From positions 213,196,897-213,260,896 of the forward strand of contig NC_072790.1 in assembly GCF_028583425.1 (NCBI RefSeq): DNA of 64,000 bases, in the 5' to 3' direction. Positions 46,401-58,639 of this stretch are shown here, one piece after another. The DNA is from Eublepharis macularius. Its lineage: Eukaryota; Chordata; Lepidosauria; Squamata; Eublepharidae. Position 1 is the stretch's first letter, and every line of letters begins with the position of its first letter. The position numbers and the translations under genes are program-made. Below the pieces are notes generated by a model, which worked only from the letters and a program-made list of their open reading frames with translations, made no database searches and had not been told where the DNA came from.

Positions 46401-47439
46401 TATATGAAGGGAGAATGGGAATCATACTTGCCGAGCCCACCCCTGAATGCCACACATTCATCTGAAGGTGAAAACAGAGTAGGCATTTTGTGCAGTTTCC
46501 AGTCACTCACACAGAGCCTATGCACACACACAGGATCTGCTCTGACTTTTGGATGATGTTTTCAAGTCAGGGATGAGGGAGAGCAGGTACAATCCACACC
46601 CACATGTTCACTCTATGTGGATTTTTTTTCCGTCTGGAGTGGGTGTCTTTTTCAGGATTTGGCCATGAAACAATGGCCACGTTCTACCAAGAACTTGTCT
46701 TATGAAACCCCCATTGAAAAAAAAACGGAGAAATCAAGTCCTATTGGATCCCCATTCATTTACATGGGGCTTGAGCAAGAGAGGAAGAGGTTGCTGGCAG
46801 ATTTTGCAGGCAGCAACCCATGAGACATAGTGTTTATATAACCCCCTTCCATTTCAATAGGGCTTATGTTGGAATATCGCTTGGGGTGTCACGCTTGGGG
46901 GATGTCATATATCCTTAGAACTTTCGACTCAAACTATACAGAAGCATGCATGGTTTGGATAATCACCAACTTATTATTAATTCCTGTGGTGCTGAAACAT
47001 TGCCAGGTGTTTTGTGATTAGGTTTAGGCAAACCCTCTTCTCCATTTCTTTCCCTTATGCTTCCACAATTCAAGTATAATGAAACGATATTCCTAGTAAT
47101 TAACTCATCATCTTTACTTCTTTTGATCATTGTATCATAGAAGATCCCGATTTGCAAACAGAGGCTGGCCTGTTTCCTGCCATATAACAGAGCGGAAACC
47201 CTTCTATATTTTAATTAAAAATGAATTGAAGAGAGGCTTTGACCTTCTGTTGGGTTCAAGCATGACTGAAGCCTTTTTTTATGGTTTAAACTTTAAGAAA
47301 AATGACAGATGGTACCCAAACATAGCCTTGGCATTTGGGTTGTTTACAAACTGATCTGCAACACAGCCAAACCAACCTGTCTGCATTTCCACAGACAAAC
47401 TGATTCAGCATTTGAGCAGGTTTTACTCAAGGCGGTTGG

Positions 47440-47660
47440 TACACTGGCCGTGCCATCCTAGGCAGCGTGGCACCCTTCTAAGTCCATTGAAGTCACTGGG
47501 TTTAGAAATATGTGACTCAGGGCCAAGCTACAAGTGACGCATGACACTTGAACGGCAAGTGGATTGAGTGGAGGGCAAGTGAACACAGAGAAATACACTT
47601 GCCGTTCAAGTGTCATGCGTCACTTGTAGCTTGGCCCTCAGAACAGGATTGTAAATGATC
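47440..47660. mobile_element. palindromic MITE host with a nested MITE
   Basis: 'gccatcctaggcagcgtggc', 'ctaagtccattgaagtcactgggtttagaaatatgtgactcag' and, after the insert, 'aacaggattgtaaat' form one element related to 12870-12985. The 118-bp fold-back MITE sits in its right half. Confidence 0.55.
47520..47637. mobile_element. 118-bp fold-back MITE, near-perfect arms
   Basis: GGGCCAAGCTACAAGTGACG at the left pairs exactly with the right end, and the arms stay paired for about 42 bases around a 34-base centre. TCA flanks both ends (47517-47519, 47638-47640) and is the likely target duplication. The centre is the reverse complement of that in the copy at 865-982. The intact arms suggest a recent insertion. 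Confidence 0.85.
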
Positions 47661-47734
47661 TCCTACCTTTGTAATCCTCTTCCTGCACTATGGGCATGTC
47701 ATGCTTTAGAGAGTTTTTGTTTGCATTGTTTTCT

Positions 47735-47870
47735 AATGGTGTAATCCTAGTCCTATTGCATTGTCTATTGGATGTCTTACACTGTATGATTGAATTGTTT
47801 CTTATAGTTTGTATTCCACCTTGAGGCTCAGTGAGACAGGCTGGCCATAAATAAAGTAAATAAATAAAAT
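47735..47870 (+). mobile_element. LINE 3' tail
   Basis: 'gtattccaccttgaggctcagtgagacaggctggccataaataaagtaaataaataaa' is a typical LINE/SINE 3' end on the plus strand. Confidence 0.55.
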
Positions 47871-48379
47871 ATATATCACACAACAGTAAGAATGCATGTA
47901 AGAAATAGTTGCATAAACTTAACCAGATATGGATATTTAGGCTTGTTTTAAAAGACAAAGTCTTCTTTTTGATTCTGATCTTCTTCTTATACTGACAGTG
48001 TATCAAAGAAAGCTCATGTAGGCATGCACACAAACACACACTTCTATCCAGATAAGGACTTTCCTCGTGCAAATACTGAAGACATCATAAGATGCTAGTC
48101 TCTAGCTTGAAAATGAAGAATAGAAAAGGGTCAGGCAAACATTACAATTATCTGTCAGTGTCAGTGTATTATGGTAGCCATAGTGATGTACTTGGTCCAG
48201 GAAGGTCTGAATTCAAATCATGATCAACAATGAACCTCAGTGGATGGCCTTGAGCAACTCACTAGCTCCCAGCTTCACCTAGTTTACATGTTTGTTGTAA
48301 GGTTAATATGGGTTAACTGCACCTACACTAGCATGGGTTGAAGACCACAATTTTAAGTCAATTATAACTGATTTGAGGA

Positions 48380-48650
48380 TAGGCTTACGAGAGATCCCAC
48401 TATAGCAGGAGATCTGCCCCTGCTTCCTGCTGTCGCCTGGTGCAGCATTAGGAAAAAATGGGAGGGAAATGTCATAATGGCAATGCCACAACATCACTTC
48501 CAGTTGCATAACTGGAAAAAGAGTCACACATCACCATGACGTTCTAGAAACCCCACAGATCTCAATGGTAGTTTTACATAACTGGATGTGATGTCATCGC
48601 ATTGCGCAGCACTGTTCAACACCTAGGTCTGACCCCCAGAGCTCCTGAGA
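48380..48650. mobile_element. hAT-type MITE, TAGGGTTGCCAG family, left part
   Basis: It starts TAGGCTTACGAG and shares 'ctgctgtcgcctggtg' and 'atcacttccagtt' type words with 36674-37017. The right end is lost next to the SINE. Confidence 0.45.
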
Positions 48651-48654
48651 GAAG

Positions 48655-48865
48655 GGCTGTGGCTCAACAATAGTGCATCTCCTTTGAATGCAAAATGACC
48701 CAGGTTCAATTCCTGGCATCTTGGGTTAAAACAATCAGACAGCAGGTGAAGAGAAAGACCTCTGCCTGAGATCCTGGGGAACTGCTGCTAGTCAGAGTAG
48801 ACAGTAATGATGGCCTTGAAAGACCAATGGTCTGACTCCGCATAAGGAAGCATCATGTGTTAAGA
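48655..48865 (+). repeat. tRNA-derived SINE, second family
   Basis: The head 'gctgtggctcaacaatagtgcatctcctttgaatgcaaaa' and B-box 'ggttcaattcctggc' are followed by 'gacctctgcctgagatcctgggg' and 'ggtctgactccgcataaggaagc'. Confidence 0.8.
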
Positions 48866-49497
48866 ACTCAGTTATCAAAATCTTTTATAAACATTTGCAT
48901 CGCTCCCCCATCCTATAATCTTTATAGCTAAGCAGGTTATGACTGTGTTGCTTCTTGCCAGCCCTTATCAGTCTAAAGATCTAAGAGCGAAGCGAAAACT
49001 CTTTAATTTAGCTTTCATTTGTACAGTATTGATTTAGAAGGCACATTGTATATAAGGTGAAGACACAATTTTCTTAATGAAAAGGGGAAATCAATCTCGC
49101 ACTCTCCAAGAGTTCACAGGTAAAACTACAGACACTTTTTGAACTCATGCAACACACTCCAGTTCTCACACTGTCACTTCCTCAGGTGCCTCCTTCATCC
49201 CAATAACCTACTGCCGAAACCTCTTTTCCATCTTTTTCACATTACATTAAGCGGCAGTCCTGCACCCTTCACTGGCTTCTGAGGCAGATAAACAAACCAC
49301 AGTAAACCATAACCATTTTCTTTGTCTTATAGGACAATAATTACATATTTAGTAGAATGTTTAACATCACAGACAATTGGTTTACTCTTACAGAATAGTT
49401 GCAGTCCCAGTACATTTGTAGCAGTAACAATTAACTGGGTTACAGAGGAAATGAAAACAGTGCGTTAGTATTTTATAAATGTGCTAATGTGTATATG

Positions 49498-49570
49498 TTA
49501 TGTGCCGTCAAGTCGCCTCTGACCTATGGCGACCCTATGAATGAAAGACCTCCAAAATGTTCTATCATTA
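49498..49570 (-). repeat. Sauria SINE / Bov-B-type fragment
   Basis: 'gtgccgtcaagtcgcctctgacctatggcgaccctatgaatgaaagacctccaaaatgttctatcattaac' is characteristic of squamate Sauria SINEs and the Bov-B-like tail. Orientation relative to the source element is inferred from the tail at 28800-28840. Confidence 0.65.
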
Positions 49571-51104
49571 ACATCATTAAATGTGCCAATAAAGAAATAA
49601 ATAAAACCCACATGTTTCAAGGTACATTTGCCCATCATCTCTGAGGCATCACATAACTTCTACATACCAGTGACTAAAAATTCAAGTACTAGCTCTATGT
49701 AAACTGATAAATTTTCCTAAAGGCATCGTCAATGTCTCTCCTGAAGGCAAAATAGGGACAGTGATATTCCTGGGGCCCATACTAGAAAATGGATTCTACT
49801 GCTCCCATAAATAGGACCAATTAGGACATATAAGATTTATAGTACAGGCTTTGGCCTAAGAAATTCTTTTCAGTAGAGTCAAAAACAGGAAAGTCAATAT
49901 TATTTATTTGTATGGAAAATACCTGAAAACTGACAATTGGTTCTTTGCAATGTGGTAGCAAAGTAAGATATGGTGATGTATCAATATAATTATTTTATAT
50001 ATTTACACCCAATTAACTGTGTACCATACCCAAATAACCCTCAGATGTTTTTAGAAGAGGTGTAATTTTCATCTATAAGAATGAGAGAATGAGTTCTATG
50101 GCAGAAATGCATATAAATACACGAATCTCCTATGTATCTAATATAGAAACTCACAAGGAAATCCACTTTGCAACTAAAATTGATAACCTGTCAGAAAGGG
50201 TCATTTAAAATTTTTTTATGAAAGGAAAAAGTACCCAACCCAAGTCAAGATGCAAAGAAAACCTTAAGGGAGGCTTTGAAAATCTATCCATTCAGATAAA
50301 TGGAACAAGGTTTAGTACTACTCACGTGTCTTTTCTACCAGCAGCTCTAAATTTCTTAGGTAATTTCTCTAAATTCTCTCTGCTTCCACTCCAGCTTGCC
50401 TGTTAACACTGACTTGCTGTTAAAACTGCCTTGCTACCTGCTGGGTCACATGATAAACTAGAGCAAAAATAATGTGAACAAGTTATTAACACTTCAAGGC
50501 TGACCCTTCCCTCTTTCCCAGAATGCTTTGTCCCTTCTTATTGATCGGTTGTATGTAGCTTTTTGTCACCCGGGAATTAACAATTTGATGTTTTATTTGA
50601 CCATTTATCTCTTTAGCCAAACTGTTGCAATCTCTTTGACCTTTTAAAATGTTTATGACAAGGTGTTTGCTGTTAATTGCAAGACATAAAAAACTGAAAA
50701 CCCTAGGGTTAGGTCTAATGTTGACAGCGCATTGAATGAGAACTCTTTTTATAAATGAAACTTAAGTATTTCTAATATTTACCAAGAAATTTGGAGAGAG
50801 AGATGAGTTGGTCACTGGCATATACAAAAGGAGGAGCTGAATTTACTGCCATATATGGTTTATATATCTTTTGATTATAATTATATGTGTCTGGTTTTCC
50901 TTGAAGCTCAAAGCAGCATACAGTCTGTGGAGGGGGATTATTCCATTTATTTCACCCCATACTGTATGGTGGAACGATAATTTTTTGCTTGCAATCTTTG
51001 CCCAAACATGTGTAGCAGGGGATCATTGGCCGGCAGGAGGGAGGTGGTTTTTACCCAAACCAGGCTTAATTCCATTCCTGGAGCTCTGTTTAGGGAAAAT
51101 TGTA

Positions 51105-51137
<33 letters not shown>

Positions 51138-51970
51138 CCAGTTATGGGGATTCAAAGAGGAGAACGAATGAATGAACAGATGGACGAACGAACGAACGAA
51201 CGAACAAACAAAATCATGAAAAATGGCCAAACCTGCTCAAGGCAGGACTTTTTTTTACTAGGCTAGTTGGCAACCCTAGTTAGATCACTGATTTTTCGTG
51301 AATGCTGGGGTGGGGGCCATTCTGACCTTTGAGAGGATGTGGGGGGCATTTGGGTTTTCAGACAGCCTCTTCTCCCTAATTGCAATGACTTTTGACAGCA
51401 AGTGGAGAATTGATTTATACTCCCTCACTCTACCCTGTGGCCCCCTCACACTGTGTGAGGGCTAAAATCTTGGCTCCTCTCACAAATCCTTAAAAAGAAT
51501 CTGGCTGAATGTTTGCCTGAGATTTTTGTACAATATGGAAATATGATACCAATATACATAAAGTTGACTTGTCTGGGCTGTGTTTTTAGGTCATAAGTTT
51601 TACTTGCTTCTGCACATAATAGGTCAGATCCAATCAGCCTTTCTGCTGGTGAAAAAAGGAGAGGTCCCCTTTGACCACCAAAAAAGACTGTGCTGTGGAT
51701 CATAGGAACTGTGTTGACAAAAGCTATGTGTAACTGGGTGTGTAATAAGGAGGAGAATCAGGGGAGATGGAGTGGGAAAGCTGGCTGGATCTGATCCATT
51801 TTATAGCTTGTGCTCCAGAGTACTGCAGCTTTAGAGTACTACCTGAGGAAGGGGCTGACACCTACTGACACTTACAGAATGACAAATGTAGCACACATAA
51901 GTACACACTGGCATGTATCCTACCACAGCACTGAGCAAAATTTGAAGCCTTCAGCAGCTTTCCTCCAACT
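49571..51970. other. mostly unique sequence with microsatellites
   Basis: A (CAA)n run at 51108-51138 and a short (CGAA)n run at 51184-51204 are present; the CAA run makes a glutamine stretch in a chance frame. No gene is recognised. Confidence 0.45.
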
Positions 51971-52171
51971 TAGGGTTGCCAGCCTCCAGGTGGGGACTGG
52001 AGAACTCCCAGAATTATAACAGATCTCCGGTCAACAGAGATCAGTTCCCCTGGAGAAAATGGCTGCTTTGGAGGGCGAACTCTATGGCATTATACGTGTC
52101 TGAGGTCTCTCCCCTCCTGAGGATTCACCCCAAATCTCCAGTAATTTCTCAACCTGGAGTCGGCAACCCTA
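51971..52171. mobile_element. hAT-type MITE, TAGGGTTGCCAG family
   Basis: The ends TAGGGTTGCCAG and CGGCAACCCTA are inverted repeats. The interior words 'tcagttcccctggagaaaatggctgctttgga' and 'ggcattata' mark this as the best-preserved copy of the family. 'TCCAACTTA' occurs at both edges but not in register for a clean 8-bp duplication. Confidence 0.8.
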
Positions 52172-53940
52172 TGTCCAACTTAACTGGCTCTTCTGTTGGA
52201 AAAGAGCCACTTAAGTTGGAGGAAGTCTTCTTCAGCTGGGAGAACATCCTCCAGCCTAAGTTAACATACACACCACTGTCTTTTAATATAAGACATTCCA
52301 CAAAAATCCCCCAAAGTGAAAACAGAGGAACCTTCTAAGAAATGGGAGACCCTGACCATAGATTCCGCATATATTACCCATTTCACTGTGTCTGTTCTGA
52401 AAAATTAAAGCCATCCCCTATGCAGGCGAACCAACAGGCACAAATCCCTTTGCTTAAAAACAAGCTTGAGCTTGTGATGAGGTTTCTGAAAAACTCATTA
52501 AAATAATATTCTTTAAACATACAGCCTTTTAATGCAATTAAATATAGAAAAGATTGAAGAGAGGACCTTTAAACATTGCTGAGCACATACTACCTCTCTG
52601 CAATCTCTTTGCCCTTCTTTACTGAAAAGGGGAGGGACTAGTAACCAAATTGGAATGTATAGCTTTATGGTCACAAAAAAGCACAATGGCGTCCAAAAAT
52701 AGTTTTAAAAATGCATGAGTGTGCAATTAAAGCAAACAAACAAAAGGAATGGGTTGGGATGCATAAAGATTTCTTGAGTCTTATCAGAAAGAGCTGCTCT
52801 TCGTAGCCTGCCCTGCTGTTTCTTTCCCACAGCTAACCGGCACATGCTCAGTGTATTCTCTCTGGTTATTTTTCAAGGTCCGGCTTTGAGTGATTAGGCC
52901 AGAGGCACTCTGCTTTAGTCACATCTGCTGCTTTTCTGGAGGTCAATCACACAGTTCCCCATTCAGTGCTAGAAGTAACGGGGGCCTTACAAAGGAAAAC
53001 AATTATTCCAATTGAAGGTATATCGATCCATGTCCTGTGGTTTGTGTGGCGGTTTGGGGACAGCATGGCTGTTGGGGGAGGGGGGAGGGAGATCAATTCC
53101 AAGGACTGCTGAATCGGTAGAGAAAACCCAGATGCAAAGATGCTGGGGCTGCAGTTGTGCAAATGTAGCTTTGACTGTGGCTAGCGAAGAAGAGGGCTAA
53201 CCCCAAGGAAACACAGGGATAAACTCAGGAGATTACATTCCTCGATTCCTTCTGAAGCATATCAGAGTTCAAAAATCAATTTATTGGAAAGTTGGAGGGC
53301 TTCTTATGCATCACCCAGTCAGAAGAGGTTGATTTCTAAAGAGAGAGGGGAAGGCTGCAGATATGCCAAAAAGTCATGCCCTCTGCTCTGGGCATTCTTC
53401 CTCTGAAAATCAGAGGTATATTTTCAGCAAGGTTTAAAGGACCTTTTTTGGAACTTTTCCAGACTCAATTGCATTAAAAGGCTGCATGTTTAAAGAAAGA
53501 CATTTTGATGACTTTTTTTGGTGTGCCTTGACAAACATTCTCTCAGCAACCTCCTTGAATGCCCTTTGGCCAACTACAAATATTCTGCAGTTTCAAATTA
53601 TTCAGAGAACATCATTGGGGTCAGCATCCGAGAACATCTCACAGTCAGCATCAACGTTGGCAGAGGATACTTTTGGGGAGTTCCGTTCTGGGCCATACCC
53701 ACCCACACTACAGGGGCCTGTGCTCTCAGTTTAATGCTATAGCAAATACCCAATGCTATTAGCTGGAAGGTAGCCTTCCAGAATGGAGAATTCTGTTGCC
53801 CCTTCAGTTGTTCATTAATTTGTGAGCAGGAAGAAAACCACTGTGAGCTAGATCCTGGAAAATATGAACTGTGGGGATTCAATGTACTTTGCAAAGGTAT
53901 TTGCCCTTTGAAATGCTGTCACGTTAATGTTCCTGGTGGC
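52172..53940. other. no recognised gene or repeat
   Basis: Overlapping frames at 53486-53894 are open on both strands but show no domain or family that I know. Confidence 0.35.
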
Positions 53941-53944
53941 CAAA

Positions 53945-54175
53945 ACATTTATTTACTTTATACCCCATCCTTTCTTCCCAATGGGGCCCCAAGGTGATTT
54001 ATAACATTCTCCTCTCCTCTATTTTATTCTCACAACAGCCCTTTGAGGTAGGTTAGGCTAAGAGTGTGACTGGCCCAAGGTCACCCAAAGAGCTTTCATG
54101 GGAGAGCAGGGATTCAAACTGTGTTCTCCTAGATCTTAGTCCAGCACTCTAACCACTACCACACACTGGCACTCT
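53945..54175 (-). repeat. tRNA-derived SINE
   Basis: 'tataccccatcctttcttcccaatggggccccaaggtg', 'ctcacaacagccctttgagg' and 'agcactctaaccactaccacacactggc' match the reverse complement of the family at 43615-43865, with a tRNA-like head at the right. Confidence 0.8.
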
Positions 54176-54629
54176 TTACCCATGTAAATGTCCTATGCAC
54201 ACCCCATGAAGTTCGGATGCATGACTATGTGTGTTGGTCCATTCATATGTAAGGCATGGTCCCACAACATGTGAATTGGCCAACATCTATGCATTTGAAT
54301 GTGCATATAGAATGTTTGCATGGGTATACATTTTACTCATGGGCACATCCTAACTGTTTTATCCCTAAATGTATTTTATTCACAGAAGTTGCCATCCTGA
54401 GCCATCATTATAGATCAGGATAAACAAATGGATAGTGAATAGTGTTTTGCCACTCTGTCCCTAACCAAGTAAAAACCCTGATGGACCCTTAGCGAGCCCA
54501 AAGCCAGTTACCAACATTCTGTCACATTCTAGTGTGACCAAAAAACAAAACCTGCATGAAGCTATGCTGAGGTAGTGGTGGAACTGTGAGCGAGGAATGA
54601 TTTTCAGTGTCACTGGGGTGACTAGGAGC

Positions 54630-54878
54630 AAGACAGCCAGTTTGGTGTAGTGGTTAAGAGTGGCAGGACTCTAATCTGGAGAACCTGGTTTGATTCCCCA
54701 CTCTTCCACTTGAAGCCAGCTGGGTGACCTTGGGTCAGTCACAGCTCTCTCAGAGCTCTCTCAGCCCCACCTACCTCATAGGGTGATTGTTATGAGTATA
54801 ATAATAACACACTTTGTAAACTACTTTGAGTGGGTGTTAAGTTGTCCTGAAGGGTGATATATAAATCAAATGCTGCTA

Positions 54879-54885
<7 letters not shown>
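54630..54885 (+). repeat. tRNA-derived SINE, first family, near full length
   Basis: It starts 'gccagtttggtgtagtggttaagagtggcaggactc', carries a B-box-like 'ggtttgattcccc', then 'tgggtgaccttgggtcagtcacag', a local 'agctctctcag' duplication, and ends in ATT triplets. This is the best reference copy in the window. Confidence 0.85.
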
Positions 54886-54949
<64 letters not shown>

Positions 54950-54955
54950 TTTGTT
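54886..54955. repeat. (TTTA)n microsatellite
   Basis: About 17 uninterrupted TTTA units directly after the SINE tail. Confidence 0.95.
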
Positions 54956-55440
54956 ACAACTTTAGCATGTATCCAAATGGTATCTCCAGCTGAACCCTTT
55001 AATGTCCCCCAGGTCTTATGTAAGTGAGTGATTGCCATTCACTACTAGGAAAAAATTAAAGCACTGCCCTTGGGAACATTGATGTAGTAAAAGCAAGACC
55101 TGACCAGCTGACAATGGTGGGGACCTTGCAGGGATCAGAAGGTGTCCCTGTGCATAGATTGCAGGGACGTACAGCACTCTCCTGCAGTTTACAGGCCTCC
55201 CTTACACCTCTCATGACAGACATTTTGTGAGTTAGGAGAGGAAGTGGAAGAGTAAAACTGCTGAAGCCACAGGATGATGTATGAAACATCAGTATCCATT
55301 TAGATAGTAGATGATTGTGCTGTTGTTAATGAGCAACAATGCATGAAAATCAGGCATCATACAGACAAAAAAAAGAGAAATCAAGAGGGTGGTATGATAT
55401 ACATGGAAGCCTCTGCAGAGATAGGTATTAGGGTGATGGT

Positions 55441-55911
55441 TAGGGTTGCCAGGCCCCCTCAATCTCCCAGCGGGGGATGCTGGGAGATTCACGTCATTAC
55501 GCAGCCCTGGGAGCGCGCCCACGCTCTGCAGGGGCTTGGGTTGGGGGCTGCTGTGGAGCGCAGGAACACTCCTGTCCTCCACAGCAGCCCCAAATGCGCC
55601 CATGTATTGGGCCAGTTTTGAGGTGCTGCGGAGCGCAGGAGTGCTCCTGCGCTCTGCAGCACCTGAAACGGGCCCGTTTTGGCATGGTTCAGGCCCATTT
55701 TGAGCCACTGCAGAGCACAGGAGCACTCCTGTGCTCTGCAGTGGCCCCAATCTGGCCCGATCCTAGTGGCTGCTGCTCGCAGGAGTGTGCAGCACCACAG
55801 GGGAGCATGCACAGAAGGTGCATGCCCCCCCGCTGGCCAGGTAAGTGGGGGTGGGGTATGGGGGGCGGAGGTGGGGGATCCCCTGCCCCCGCCGGGGGTC
55901 TAGCATCCTTA
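55441..55911. mobile_element. 471-bp hAT-type MITE with three tandem hairpins
   Basis: GTGATGGT is duplicated exactly at 55433-55440 and 55912-55919, which fixes the ends TAGGGTTGCCAG and CTAGCATCCTTA (imperfect inverted repeats). The interior is G+C-rich and holds three 42-bp near-perfect palindromes at 55547-55588, 55622-55663 and 55704-55745. Long overlapping frames on both strands follow from these repeats. There is no transposase. Confidence 0.85.
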
Positions 55912-56404
55912 GTGATGGTCAACGCAAGATGTTATGACTCCAGCCTTATCCGCTCTGATGCATAGATCCCTTCTGTTGATGAGGGTCACAGAACACCACC
56001 CTGGATCTCAAATCCTCCCCCAAGCCCAACAGCAACAGATTCCAAAGGGGAAACATTTTGAACATTCTACTAAAGAAGGGGACTCTGTACCCAATCACAT
56101 TTGAAGCCGAGGATATCAAGGCTGAGATCAGCAAGTCCAGCAAGTCACGAGAAGAGCTTTGAACTGGAGATAGATATTAGTTTTTAGGAGACTTGAAAGT
56201 ATTACAACTTTAGCATTTTTATTTACACAGTGTTTTGTCTCATGCTTGTCTCTATTCAGACAGGCTTTGTGGGTGGTTTGAAGTATTAAAAAAGAACCTG
56301 AAAAAAAAACTGGCCAGAGTATACAGCAGGATGATCCCTGTATTGGATCCTTGCTAATGCTATGTCGCTGTAAACTTGTATACATCTACCCTATGACATT
56401 GTTT

Positions 56405-56555
56405 ATGGAAATATCCTTGACACTGTATGCAAATGCCTACCCTTGTCCTTGCTACTGATTGTACTGATCTCACACTATGTAATCCGCCTTGAGTCTCAGT
56501 GAGGAAGGCGGATCATAAATGATATGAATGAATGAATGAATGAATGAATGAATGT
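56405..56555 (+). mobile_element. LINE 3' tail with (GAAT)n
   Basis: 'tgtaatccgccttgagtctcagtgaggaaggcggatcataaatgatatgaatgaatgaatg' is a LINE 3' end in plus orientation. Confidence 0.65.
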
Positions 56556-56863
56556 CTTCTTCAGCTTTCTGTCTTCAGCCTTAACAATTCACTAATTACC
56601 CAGTACACCCCATTTCCCTCTGTGAACTCATCTTAGGCAGATGATGACTGCCACGGACAGGCCAGGAATCTGGACTTGGAGAGCTTCAGTTAGAAGCAGG
56701 CGCCTCTGGTGCTACAAGCAAAAGATAAACTCAGTTAACCATGCAGACTGCTAGGCCTCTAATATGTATAGCAGGCTTGGCCAATCCAGAGACTTCATAC
56801 TGCTTGCTGGTCATATGGGCTGATGTTGAATAGCCCTATTTTCTCTGGCACGCAGAGTCATAG

Positions 56864-57690
56864 TATTTGTTTGTTTGTTTGTTTATTAAACTTTTAGTCC
56901 ACTCACCCTGCAAGAAGGCTCTGAATAGATTACAACCATATAAAAATTAAAACATGGTAACATAATAATACATCTCAATAAGTAACATTAAAACAACAGC
57001 ATACAATTATTGCAACAACCCTCCAACACTGACAGAGCTTGTGGGGCAGGGTGGCCAGTTATCATATAGCAGAAGCCATGGGGACTTACATCCCCCCTGA
57101 TCTGATGGCTTGCCCACCTCAATGACCATATGCCTGGTGGAACATCTCGGTCTTACAGGTCCAGTGGAATGACAGCAGATCCTGCTGGGCCTGGGTGTCT
57201 ACAGTCAGAGAGTTCCACCAAGTCAGTGCTAGGGCTGAAAAAGCCCTGGACCTGATCGAGGCAAGGCAAACCTCCTTGGGGCCAGGGATCACCAGTAGAC
57301 GTTTGTCTACTGAGCGGAGCATTCTCGTGGGGACATATGGTGAGAGGCAGTCCAGTAAGTATGCCGGTCCCAGTCCGCTGAGGGCCTTAAAGGTCATAAC
57401 CCAAACCTTGAACCTGATCTGGAACTCCGGCGCAAGTCTGGTGTTATGTGTGACCAGAATGCGGTCCCAATCAAAACTTGCACTTCTGCATTCTGGACCA
57501 CTTGCAACCTCTGGAGCAGGCCCAAGGGCAGCCCATTGTAAAGGAAGTTAAAGTAATCCAACCTAGAAATGACCATTGCATGGATCACCACAGCTAGGGT
57601 GGAACTCGAAAGGGAGGGAGCAAGTTGCCTGATATGGCAAAGACAGAAAAATGCCGATCTGATAACTGCCTTGACTTGGGCCTCCATTGA
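56864..57690 (-). mobile_element. L2-like LINE, C-terminal reverse transcriptase part and 3' UTR
   Basis: On the minus strand it encodes IRSAFFCLCHIRQLAPSLS, SRLDYFNFLYNGLPLGLL, QRLQVVQNAEVQVLIG (57687-57480) and then TFKALSGLGPAYLLDCLS, YVPTRMLRSVDKRLLV, RSRAFSALALTWWNSLTVD (57397-57150), which is the C-terminal region of an L2/CR1-clade reverse transcriptase protein. The link between the two frames is broken by at least one shift. The 3' UTR runs to a TTTG repeat near 56864. It is the largest coding LINE remnant in the window and has lost its 5' part. Confidence 0.85.
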
Positions 57691-57852
57691 TAAGGGAAAG
57701 GGAAATGTAATTTAGGCATAGTAACTGTTAATGTTTTGGTCTTTTAGGTTCTACAAGATTATGCTGTCTTTGCTGAAATAGACTGGCACAGCTACCCTTC
57801 TGGAATATGTAGATTATAACATGTATTTGAGGAGTATAAAAGACAAGATATA

Positions 57853-57890
57853 ACACACACATACACACACACACAACCCACACACACCCT
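57853..57890. repeat. (CA)n microsatellite
   Basis: Interrupted run of CACA units. Confidence 0.9.
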
Positions 57891-57899
57891 CATAGAGAA

Positions 57900-58635
57900 T
57901 ATGGCTAAAAATATCCAGGTCTACATCCCAGCATGGATATGAAGTTGCTAAAAAAGCCCATCTCTATAGACAACATATTTCATAATATTTTGATTAAATC
58001 TCTTCTGAATAAATGCAGACAGAAGGCTGGTCTTGTGATCAATTTTGAATGGGCCTTATTTATGAGAATTAGATCTACAAGAAAAAGAACAGCTGTTTGT
58101 GCTCCATTTTATAAATCAATGACAATGCTCCACCATATACTGGATCTTAAAACAGGAACTGTGCTTGTGAACACTAATAACAGATATCTTTATTAATGTA
58201 TAAAGTCTATGAAACTGCTAATTTCTGCTGGGTACAGACTGGCATCATATCTTTCAAAAGATGAAGCCATTACATGTGGTCCTTTTATTGTTATGTTCCA
58301 ATGATGGTTTTAAACAGAAGGCAATTGCAGGGGCTGGAATTTAAAGAAAGAGAACTGGCTTGATGGATGAGAAGCATGATGGGAAAGTTAACAAGCCCCC
58401 TCCCTCTGTGATGGACTTTTCCTTGAAACTGCTTCCCCCTCTCAACTGCATTTTGCCAAAAAAGATGGTTGCTGGGAAAAATTGGCCACTCCCTCAGAGC
58501 CTGTAAATTGATCATATGTTGAGCAGTTTTAGAATGCTTAAAAGAACCCTGAAAACATGCATGTACCACTAATAATGAGTTCCATGGTTTATGAGCCTAG
58601 GCAGCGAAGACAGGTGATTAGGCAAACATGCCTTA
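57900..58635. other. no recognisable feature
   Basis: An 87-codon open frame (57933-58196, plus) shows no family resemblance that I can name and may be chance. Confidence 0.35.
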
Positions 58636-58639
58636 CATG

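Noticed and set aside
51108-51138. Poly-glutamine tract suggesting a coding exon
   Set aside because: It is a plain CAA microsatellite in a frame without other protein features.
53486-53894. Overlapping open frames on both strands suggesting a gene
   Set aside because: No family resemblance, no clear splice sites and three frames open at once; composition is enough to explain it.
55289-55965. Several open frames of 90-160 codons on both strands
   Set aside because: They come from G+C-rich palindromes in a MITE; none shows a domain.
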